Below are positions 24,141 to 35,700 of a stretch of 64,000 nt of DNA, piece by piece (the first letter of the stretch is position 1; the number at the start of each line of letters is the position of its first letter). The DNA is taken from positions 310,001-374,000 of the forward strand of contig JAUIRK010000763.1 in the NCBI GenBank assembly GCA_030549495.1. Direction: 5' to 3'. The position numbers and the translations under genes are program-made. A model generated the notes under the pieces. That model searched no databases. It was not told the DNA's origin and was given only the letters and a program-made list of their open reading frames with translations. The stretch comes from Nectonema munidae. Lineage: Eukaryota > Nematomorpha > Nectonematoida > Nectonematidae.

Positions 24141-25510
24141 ATCACTCAACATAATATGTATAGACAAACTATTTTGTTTGCAAAGAGTAACAATCAAAAT
24201 CACTCTTTGAAATGCCAAAAGATATCTCGCATAACATATGCCACTAATCTGATGATTTGGCGTTTTAAACATTTTCCTTCACTCCAATATCTATTCACTT
24301 TTCTAAGTAAACAACGAGGATACGCGCAAAAAATACCACCTGTTCTTTTTGATTGACATTCCCCTTTTGATATGTATACATTTACTTGCCTTGCATTAAT
24401 TTTTTATTCTTGATGCTTATTATTTTAAGCAGCAATGCACATCCGACTGGTAGGGGGGGGGGGCGAAAAAGCAATAAATTTGAATTCTATCAATTCGATA
24501 TCTTTATTTCAATTAATTTTAAAGTCTTCTTTCCTCATGTGAGTAGATTTTCAATATTAATTTTTTTGTTTTGAGGCGAAGATATTGAATGGATTTTTGA
24601 AATATATTTGTTTTTTTTATAATTTTGCATTCATTTGATACGGTAGTACATTCGGGTAGTAATGTTGACAATTTTTAAAGCACACAACTTTATAAGAAAG
24701 TATTCTTTACAATTTAAAATCTAATAGGTTTATTCCTTTTGATTACAGTAACAAAAAGAGTACACAAGTTGGGAAAAACGGGGTATTATATTTGCGAAAT
24801 ATCAGTAAATAAAGCACTCAAATTCATAGCGCATTTAAAAACAGAGATGTTCATTTTATTTTTTATCACGCTTGCCTTGAATTGTGGCTCACTCTTTTCA
24901 TAATTTCCAAGTTTTATCATAACTTATAAGTAGATGAATGATTTAAATATTATTGATGACTAAAATCCTTTAGCTCATGTCTTTTTTTCAAATAAATTGA
25001 TTTCTTATCTGTCTTTTGTCCCTTCCACAGTGAGTCTGATTTTTAACTCACCTAAATTTACTTCTCATCTCGGAAAATCGAAAACAAACAAAATCAGGCG
25101 TAACGCGTTCTATTGATTCAATTTTGGATCGCCGATAGCCATGCTCAAAAACGGAATCTATTTCAACATTTTGTTACAGTATATGATATATTTTTTCATA
25201 ATGTGAGATGTCCTATCTTTAGCATAATAATACTTTTGATTTATCGAACTGTGGTGAATAGAAGAATTAATAAAGCTCGTGCATAAGTATAAATCCTATT
25301 TTCAAAGAAATCCAAGAGTTTCTAAATCTCCTAATTTACAGAATTTATAGGAGTTCTAGCACAAATCGTTTCAGGTGATTAGAGACAAAATGGAAGAACC
25401 AGGAATTTACTAAATCCTAATAGATCAGTGTAAGAACAATAGTGGTCAGGAAAAAAAACAATCAATTTGTTTTAGCTATGTTTTAAGGACTCCATTTTTT
25501 TCTCTTGTTG
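24141..25510. other. Non-coding stretch with a short poly-G run
   Basis: A run of 12 G interrupts AT-rich DNA at about 24453. No gene, RNA gene or clear element is seen. Confidence 0.35.
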
Positions 25511-25518
25511 ATCTAGAT

Positions 25519-25834
25519 CAGGGATCCCCAAAGTCGTCGATATTGATCCTGTTGGATCGATGAGATTTTTTAGGTTTTCGATTATTACATAGAGGTTGAA
25601 ATGAGACGGTTATGTTATGGAGAATCTATTAAATTTCTGTGCAGGAAAAAATCGGCAGTCATAAAAGTTATGTATTAGTACATAAACAAATAGTAAAATA
25701 TTATTTTATATATTATTATTTTATTTCATATATTAAAAAATGATTTCGTATTTCTATTAAACTTTTCTGGGGGTCGAAGAGAAGGCAAATAATCTTTGTA
25801 GGGGTCGACGGGTTAAAAAGTTTGAGGACCCCTG
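25519..25834. mobile_element. hAT MITE (CAGGG family), perfect 8-bp target duplication
   Basis: A 316-bp non-coding element begins CAGGGATCCCCAAAGT and ends GAGGACCCCTG. It is flanked by ATCTAGAT on both sides (25511-25518 and 25835-25842). Its right end (ggggtcgacgggttaaaaag, then tttgaggacccctg) closely resembles that of the copy at 57793-58113. Confidence 0.9.
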
Positions 25835-25842
25835 ATCTAGAT

Positions 25843-26462
25843 TGTAATAGACCGATGAGATTACAATGACAAACAAGGTAATTCAACTTGATAAAATTCC
25901 TGCAGTTATGGTGCGATTGATGGCTAAGGGTGCACGTGAAATTTGGGATAATAATGTCGGTGTTGTCACTAGGCAAAATTGTTTTTATAGCAAATTTTCA
26001 TTTTTATAAAAAAAGTTTCTGTCTCTTCCGATGTTCATCTCTTTTATGTATGCTTGAATAGATATTATTATACATCAAAAGTAACTCCTATAGTTTTCGC
26101 AGAAAATGAAAGTGGAGCTTTTACAAGTGATGGTAATTAACCGTGTTTTCGTTAACCTGTTAATTAATTATCTAATAATGAAATGCAATTTTATTAGAAC
26201 ATAATTACAAGTACTAGAAAATATTAAAAAATTAGGTTATCAAATACAGTTTTTGAAAAAAACATTGTATAATTCCACATGACATTGTAATGGTTTAAAA
26301 GTATTTATATATTTTTTGTGATTTGCTAAACGTTTTGCAAATTGACTGTTTTGCAAATTGACTTAACCAATAAATTAGGGTTCGGTTAGAGTGGATTAGT
26401 CGGTCTCATTCACGTGGTGCTCTTCGGTTAATTTACATGCGTATTTTTTTCGAAACAGATAT
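25843..26462. other. Upstream region of the receptor gene
   Basis: AT-rich DNA before the first coding exon. A TTTCGAAACAG|AT boundary at about 26458 could be the acceptor of an upstream 5' untranslated exon. No promoter element can be named with confidence. Confidence 0.3.
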
Positions 26463-26734
26463 ATGCTAGCGATGAATAAAACGCTGTCAACAATGTCCCA
26501 ATTGTATTCCACGTCAGCAGATCTTCCATTAGCAATGCGCTTCAACCAGCAAAGTCTAATCATCGTTGTAACGTATACGATCCTACTCGTTGTTGGTGGT
26601 ATTTCGAACATCGTCGTATTCCTCACCCTCGTTCTAACGCACCGAAAGCGCATGAGGCCTGTTCGCTTCTTAATCGTGCAATTGTGCGTCGCAGATATGG
26701 AAGTCATCTTTGTCATGATTCCTCTCGAGATCGG
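26463..26734 (+). CDS. Receptor exon 1 (N-terminus, TM1, TM2)
   Basis: Starts at the first ATG of the open frame; ATG codons at 26472 and 26493 are alternatives. Encodes residues 1-90 plus two bases of codon 91. The donor is GG|gtaatt. The N-terminus has an NKT glycosylation motif. TM2 has LCVADMEV, keeping the conserved class A aspartate. Confidence 0.9.
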
Positions 26735-29700
26735 GTAATTCTTCCTTCTAATATTTCACGAACATTTTATTAAAGCCAACCATAGAAATCAGACGATAAT
26801 TAAAAAAACGCAGACGATTTATATTCAAAGTCATTGAAAAAAAGCAGACGAAGATGAAATTACTTATGTTCCCAAATGGGAATATTGGGACTTAATGGGT
26901 TAAAGCCGTTGAAAACCGTATGACACAAGTGTACCAAAATATGAAAATTGTCTGCTTTAAATAAACACATTTCATTGAAAAAGAAAACAGACAATTTGCT
27001 TAAATTAGAGTAATTTATCGATGAACCCGTTCTTCATTAAGAAATCTCCTGTTAATTCAGCACATTTTGATAATTATATGATGGAGAGAGGTTGAATGCT
27101 TTTTCTGTCACTGGAGAAAGAATTTTTTTCAAATGGATGTTCTATTATTTCTTCGTGAAGAGTTTCATGTAGTTCATGAAAAATTTGAGCAGGAAGATGA
27201 TGTAATTTAAAAAAATATTCCTTATTGTTTTCATTCAAGTAAGAATGTCAAAACTGCATTTTCCGAGATATGATAGCTCTGACATTATTATGAACACACT
27301 CTGAACTCTAGGGATAAATTCAATTCATTTAGTTTAGCAGAGAACTGTGCAAGTTATGCGAGTCTGTGAACCACATTTGGATCTACCAATAGGCTGGATT
27401 AGTGAACTTTTTTTGTTAAAAAATAGAGAACTTCTTTCGCAATTCCAATAATAGCAGAAAGAATTTTAATCTCCTATATCAATGCCCAACAGTAAATTTG
27501 TATGCTAACAGCCCATTTCATTTTACAATGTTTGAGCAATCGGGATTAAATCTATATAGTATAGAAGGAAATTTTAGTTTGGAACATTTGCTTCCTTCAT
27601 CCAAAACTAACTTTAAAGAGACAGGAGTGTTTAAGTTCATAATTTAAATTCTATAAAGTTTTTCTTCAATCAAATTTGGCCAAACCTGGCAAAAGTATAA
27701 GCTTTTTCTATTCTAAAACCGGTATTGATATATTAGTGTAATCTTACTTAGCATTTGACAGATGACAAACTTCTTAGATGTCGCTTTGTTGGCCATCTTG
27801 TAAATAAACTATTTCACATAAAATGTTTGATAACTTAAAACTTAAAAGTTTTTTTAAAAAATAATTTCACAAATTAAAGTATCAGTTTAAACTCGACACT
27901 TTCAGATACAATGGGTCACCAGTTAACCACATTGAAGATCATTTTTCTTTTGAACACCATAAAAATAATACACAAGGAAGATAGAATAATCTTCTGGTTT
28001 AAGTTTTATAAAAATTCATTCAATAAAAAAAGCAGGAGATTATTTTTGCAGAACCAGTGCCTCAAAGTGTTAAGAGTTTAGAAATTTAATCAAAATATTC
28101 AATATGACTCGTTTGGCATAAATTTAAGTCAAATTTGCATCGATTATGAAATTATGTCTTTTTCTTTAAATAAAAGTTAAGATGTTATATCTTGAATTCA
28201 CTTAAACTACGAATTTTTGTTTTCCATGTGAAATATCTTTTATAAAAAGTTTAGGCATTTGGTAATTGTACCAACTCTTCCCAACATTAATACTAACTTA
28301 CCCCATTTGCATATGCTTTTTGGTAATATTGAGAAACGTTATTTGACTTCTTCGTTTTAGTTAATTCGCTATAGTTACTCTAGAGGTCATTTTATTTCGG
28401 GAACATAAAAATTTCGCGAAATCAAATTACGCTAACTCAATTTCCAGAGTTTCATGTTTTTTATATGAAATTTTTTATAACATTTACAATCAATCAATTA
28501 AGAGTCACTGTAATTTCGACATTAAGTCTAAGCAAATAAAAAAAACTAAATTATTTCATCTATATAATTAAAATTTTATAAAGAACTAGTTACACTAATT
28601 GGGCGATGTGATACGCCAACTGTAGCGAGTTGGAAATACCGATGAACCAAGTTCACTGCAAACCATTTAAATTATTTTTGTGATTTGTTTAGATGGCGAA
28701 TCACGGTTTCTTGGAAAACTGGAGACTTGGCGTGTAGAATTTTTTCTTTTTTTCGAATCTTTGGATTTTACCTCTCTTCGTTTATTTTGGTGGCGATCAG
28801 TATTGATCGCATGATAGCAATTTTGAAGCCTATGAACAAATTTAACTCAGCCAAGAAAAGAGCATTACATATGGTGATAGCTTCATGGATTTTGGCTATC
28901 ATATCCAGCATTCCGCAAGTAATAGCCACAGCCTAGTATACTTTTTTTCATATTTAGGTCTTACCAGAAGTCTCAGTCCAGAATCTACTTTAGATTTCTC
29001 ATAGAGCCAGAAAAGGAGATTTGCATTTTTAAGGATTATAACAAAATACATCAACATTTTTTTTAAATTTAACGTAAATTTACTGTTTTATTTTTATTTA
29101 GAATTAATAAAAAAATTAAAGATTATTTTGATTTGAATAATTCATATTAAAAAATAGCTTCCAAGAATTAACCTTGAGTATACCAAGGTTTATGGTCTTT
29201 TAAAAACTTGTTTTCAAAAAACCTCCACAGGGAGATGTGAACATTCTTCCTTCTAGATTTAATAAAGCAGGTTTGTTCAATATTTAAAAATATCCTATGT
29301 TGCGACAATCTTAAGATCTGTTGAAGAAAAAATTGAAGAACAAGCTGAAAAATCCGTGCATCAATATATCAACTCATTCGTATCCTTTGAAGAAGAATGT
29401 TGAGGCAGGAAAATAAGTGTGCTTCAGCGAGACATATTCTACCAGCTATAGAAAAATTAAGAATTGAGAGAAAAGTAAGTGATGATATGAAATGAATGAT
29501 AGTATATGTTATATATTTCAAAGGTTGTGATTTTGATGGTGGTATATTTATTTTTTGGCTAAATAACAGTATTCATCAATCAAAAGTGACAGTATCTGCC
29601 AATCAGATATTTTTCTACTAGATGCTTTTGTGAATTTATAAACTACTATTTTCAGATACGCTGATTTAATTGGTCAAAACATCAATGAAAAATTGCCCAA

Positions 29701-32700
29701 CCTGTCAAAAAGAAGATAAATGATATTTATCCTAAAACAAATGTAAACTAGCATATTCAGATACCCTGATTTCATTGGTATTACTAATTTTCTACGAAAT
29801 AATTTGTAGATGTGCCAGAACATCAATCAAATTTGGCCAAACCTGGCAAAAGTATAAGCTTTTTCTATTCTAAAATATATACAAATTGCTATTTTTAAAA
29901 TCGTAGTTTTTTCGTGTTATTTATTTTCCCAGAATAAAAATGAAAAGTCACCTAGAAGTATCCAAAATAAAACTCCATGCTTTAGACGTACATTTTCTAC
30001 CCTTTATAATTACGGTACTGCATCCAGTCTTCTCGTCAATAAGATCTGTTTCGCCTTTAGTGTAGTTGTATAATTTAAATATTACCGGCTTTTTTTTTAT
30101 AAACTTTTGTCACGCCCAGTCATGAAGGATAACTGTTGAGATTTTAAAAATTGAGGGGCAGTGTGAGCAGGCTTGTGGAGTCGGAAAAATATTTCGCGAT
30201 TCCGACATAAACCGATTCCACCTATTAGCAATTTTTGAGACTGCAACTCCATTTATGTAAAACTTTTAACATTAATGACTCCGCTTATATATATATATAT
30301 AATTTTGCGACTTTGACTTTAATAATTTTATAATTTTGTAATATCAACTTTTCTCTTTCAAATATTATAAATTTCCAAAAGTGTGATGACATTTACCATA
30401 TGTGCGAGTGTAAGTTAATAATTTGCTGTCGATACGGGTATAAATTAATAAAATGCGAGTGGGACTGCCGCAAAAAATTGTTTACAACCCATAGAGTTCT
30501 CTAAAAGACACGCATTCATACACAACCAGACATATGCATATAGACAGGCAGCACATACTTTGTATTTTATATAAAGTATAAACATCCTAGAAAAGATCTT
30601 GCAATCAAACAAAATTTATGTTCAAAAACAAAACTGAACTCAAGTCACCAGATATTGAATAAAAGCGAGCTTATTAGGTGGCATGGCAGGTTGGTTGAGA
30701 TGATGGACTCAGCATGGAAGCCTCTGGGTTCGATACCAATTTGTTCATAGTTTGACATAAGCGGTACATCAGTGCCCTTGTCAATGAAAACACACCCACG
30801 GTATCTTTACCTATCTCCAGATGGAATGTGCGACATTCCGGTCCTGTGTACAGAAGTTTCTGTTCAATCAAGTTGCCCGGCAGTGACAAAAAAGGAGGTA
30901 GATACTGCATCTTTCACAGTAGTAAGAGTAGTGTCATCATTTCTGAGTATTATATAAAGAGCCGGTATCCAACCGACGAAAGACTGTATAATAATATTTT
31001 TTATCATAAAGTAATCAAACCGGTTTTTAAAATGTCCTTATCTGTATACCCCTTTTACATGTATTTTGAGGTAAGAAATTTATTGAACTTTAATCATATT
31101 TTTGACAGGTTTTATCAACATTGATTGATGTTCTGAGAATTTTGGGTAAAATAAGTAATGCCACTGTATTCAGCGTACTTGAAAATAGTGGTTTAGTGTT
31201 TTGAGATTAAAAAAAATGAAATTTAACTGTAATTTTGACAGATTTTATCAAGTTTGATTGACATTTGGAGATAGCTACATGGATTTTGTATTAAAAAAAG
31301 TATCCTCAATAAATTGAGAGTACCTGAAAATGGCAGTTTACTCATATTTTGGGATAAAAAAAGTTTATATTTATGATAATATTTTAACAGGTCCTCTCAA
31401 CTTTAATTGATAAATACAAATTCTTTGTTAGGATATGATTAAAATGAATACTGCTGTTGAATTCAGCATACTTGAAATATATAGAAAACATGGAAAATTC
31501 CTTTTATTTACTAAAAATTTCCAATTTTTTCAACGCCGAAAAATTCTCATCTCCTACCCCATTTTTACCATATCATTTGAAGGTAAAAATAAGTTAAACC
31601 TCTATAGATTCAAAGATCAAAACACTTAAAACACATATTTACGAAAAATCATAAAGTTTCACCCTGATATCTAAAGCAATTTTTTTCATGTAAGACTCTG
31701 AAATTAGAGCGAGCATATTCCACCCCTTCTCTGCTTCATATAGGGTTAAAAGAAAAAAAATGTTCCAGAATAATTTTAAAGTTCTGTATAGTATATGCAA
31801 ACTAGCATATTTTCAGAAAAGAAGAAAATTCTAATAATGATCTCTGTAGACTTGTTGTTGAAATACTAGATAGGCTAGATTTGGAGTTCATAAACAGGTT
31901 TACACACTATTGTATGAATTCTAGTTATAGTTCATATTAATTGAAATGGAAAAATATAAGTTATAGATATAAAAATACATATATAGCACTATCATCTAAT
32001 TGGGGTGAGCCCAAGAATATACAACTGTGCTTTGGACATGATCATTTTGAGATGGCATTGAATTATTTATTTAAGAGCATCATATTTCACGTGCAATCTC
32101 ATCCAAAGTTTCCGGATTTTAAGCAATGCATCACATTTGGTTTCTTCAAGAATAAAAGAATGGAGCTGGCTTACAATGTCTTCTCCGCCCTCTTCCTTTA
32201 CATCCTTCCATTGATCATCATCACGTGCTCTTACATCTTGATTTCGATCAAGTTATCGCGATTAGATATTTCAAGTATCCTTCACTTTTAACTGACCAAT
32301 TTTGAATCATTCAAGTGCAACAATTTAGCTTAATCTCAAATATGCTATTTTTCCATTTTGCCTTATAGGCTTTGCTCAAGTCATCAGCAAGATCAAATTA
32401 ACTACTGACCAAATTAATGAATGATAAATAAGAAACAAACATAATATACAGTATACTTTGTATAAGAATCGATCTTGAGTATAAGACGAGGAAAAATTCT
32501 GTTCAAGATGTCTTGAACTCTCATGCTTTCACTATAGAATATGATTTGCCAGGTACAAAGAAACAACAGAATGACTATAGGCAGACATATGAAACGTATT
32601 CATACCCTAAACTCATAATTTTTACCGACCAAACAAAGCAGTAAATAATGCAATAATTAACATCATATATTTTCCTAATTCCAAGAAAATCCTAAAGAAC

Positions 32701-35700
32701 GATTTACTTATATATTTCAAAATTTCTAAAATATAGAACATATGGGAAAGGAAAAATGTCGTTATGAAAGATTCAACACACTTAATTTTGTTCACACCAC
32801 CAACTAAAACTTTTTAATTCTTCATTAGCATGCTTTTCAAGGAGTATATCTTTTACAATGGCTCGCCTAAAAGCATTCTTTTTTTAAATAAAAAACGCTT
32901 GACTTATATTCGATTAAACTAAATAGATTAGACAAATAAATAATGTCTATTATATAAATATAAAATTATCTCATATAAAAATTATACAAAATAAATTAGA
33001 GAATTAATAAATGTAAAAGTGCCTTTTTTTACAAAATAATTTAGTTTAATTATTTATACATCACAAACAAAAAAAGTACGTTTATGTGTCGCTATGAGAA
33101 GAAATCCTTCCTCCGTTCAATATGTTGAAAATGATTAAAAAAAAACAAAAGTAAAAAGAAAATACTATTTTTTACAAAATAGTAAAAATTTAAACCTAAG
33201 AGTATATTAGATGTTTTTTATATAATAGTAAGATAAAAAAACTTAATTTTAAACGGAACATATGATCATTTATTTAGTTGTGCTAGAGATAATAAACCTT
33301 ATTTATATCTGATATTTAGTATAGAGATGTATCTTCAAAATATTTACAAAAATCTTTAGTTTTGCTAGATCCACACTAAATTATGTTACAATATTGGATT
33401 TTACTTTTAAAGAAGGAGCTATAAAAAAGGCGTTCACTTTAAGTGTTAACACATTTGTAATACAATAAAAAATACCAGCTGATATTAATAATTCCTTGAT
33501 GACAGGTTGATAGTGAGGCTTAAACAATCATTTATCATGACATAACATAACTCAAAAGATGCAATTATTATCAGACTCAAAAGTATGCTATCCGAGGAGG
33601 CTAAATATTTGTGATTAGGAATAAAAGTGTTATCAATTAGGGAGAAACTCGTCCTGTTGGGATAACTGATAGATGGGATTAAGTTAAATTGGTTCACTGT
33701 GTTTAAGAATTCATTTGTTTTGATATTATTTGTTGCTTTTCATAAATCAATATTGAAGGCGCCACTTTAACTATAATAATTCATTGTGCGTTTTGGTTGT
33801 TGCTATGGATAGTAATGGTTGAGTTCAGTGATAAAATCAAAAAGATATTTTAGGTGGAATGTATATCATTAAAATTTTGATTAATTCAAAGGATTGAGTA
33901 TCAAATCCAAATTCAATTTGCAAAATTTAAATCTATCATTGATAAAAGCACCAACTCGCCCTCGGAATCGTTTCTACAAGCATCGATTTTAATAAAATTC
34001 AGATGGTACGTTTTCTGGACGCACACTTTTTACTAATGAAATTGCGATTAGTGCTATTAGTACAATTAACACACTTATGAGATACTATATCGGAGGTATA
34101 ACCACTTAACCAATTAACACACTTATGTTAATTTGTTTTAGTGTCAATTAACACACTTATGAGATACTATATCGTATTATCTACAGAAAGATGGGGTATG
34201 ACCAAAATTACAGCAAACCGTACACTGTTTAAAGTTTTTTTGTCCCTAATCAAGTTTCGTATCTCAGTGTCAATAGCAAATACTATGCAATTTTTTAAAG
34301 TTTCTTTATGAAAAGAAATTTTGAAAACTTTTTCATTATCCAAGAGTGGCTTAATGTAGGAATGGATTCCAAGATTTGGTCAACATTTAACTTCTTAATC
34401 AAAATTTTGGGATTAAACTTAGAGTTTTTTTTAACAGGGATAAATGGATTTTTTTTATTAGTTTTACTTTCAAAGACGGTCGTAGCATCGTTTTGAAGTC
34501 AGGAAGCATATATTTCATTGAATTATTATTATCATTTGAAACCAGCTTAGAAGCGTTTTACATTTGAGAGTACGCTATCTTAAAAAATTTGAATTCACTA
34601 ATTTCTTCACGTTTATCGAGTTTTAACTTAAAAAAATTTAGAACCTCTTAATACAACGTCTGCATGTCTTGCTGGTTTCGACAGAGGTTCTTTTCCATTA
34701 TGAGTGAACTTGGAATTTTTAGTTTTAGGCATATTTTTCATTTCTCTGCATCAATTTGATTAAATTTATGAGATAAATCGCTATTCAATTCAAAGGCATC
34801 AATTACTTGGGCTAATTTTAGCTTTAATCTCTTCTTATTAAGAGAATCAATTTTTAGAAATAATTCCCTCAGTTTTTCCATGTTAAACCTAATTGATCGG
34901 AAAAAAAATTATACGTGATAGATAAATTGGCAAGAGAAATAATTTAAAAGGATTAGCATTAAATAAAATGAAGGGATTAGTATTAAATAAAATTAGGTAC
35001 AACCTTGTATGAGTTTTTGACTTCAAAAAAGAAAAGAGGTCATTATCGAACTTGAGCTGATTGATGATATTTATTCTAGACATTGATTGATTTTGCTTTG
35101 TTGTTTTGTAATGACACAGCCTATAGATTATAAAAATCCGAAATCTGTGAAGGAGAAATAGAGATTAAACTAGTGACACCATTTTAACATGTTCACTAAA
35201 ATACAAAGCAAAATATGATATTGAGTGATGAATAAGAGAATGACTAGCAAGAATTATGAGTACAAGTTCAATATATTGAAAAATATGATTGATTATGCAC
35301 CAAAAGTAAAAACGAGTGTATAAAACTTTATAAATGCAAATTTGAAATCCTAACAATATTACTCATTTACTTCCCTATATGACATGATATACAACAGAAA
35401 TACTTCATGACGTAATTTAGGATTCTTAACGCAATCAAATCCAGCATCCCGTTTATCAAAATATTTTACAGTATTTTTCTTTCGTGTTCCATATTTATAT
35501 GCACACATGTTAGTCGATTTAAAAGAAAATAACTCTGATTTCAAATTACCTCTTCTTTGTGGGCTATTTTCGTGGATTATCACTGAGTAATGGTTTCAAG
35601 TCCAGAAAACAAAATGGCTGGTGTCAGAAAGCGTATGCAGCAATGAAATAAAGTCTCCAAAAGAAGATGACCCGTTGATTAGGGATAAGAGGCCTTCGTT

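Larger units (their letters stand above)
28919..32075 (+). other. Receptor intron 2
   Basis: A 3.16-kb intron containing dispersed and tandem repeats (29650-29880, 31094-31490), a GAGTCGG-type repeat piece (30165-30285) and a tRNA-derived SINE (30675-30975). No further coding exon is needed by the phase of the flanking exons. Confidence 0.75.

Noticed and set aside
26396-26716. 106-codon frame on the minus strand
   Set aside because: It is the antisense shadow of receptor exon 1, which has clear family motifs and splice sites on the plus strand.
30674-31124. Several overlapping frames with cysteine and proline content
   Set aside because: They are translations of the SINE and its flank; the tRNA-like head and shared body explain the sequence.
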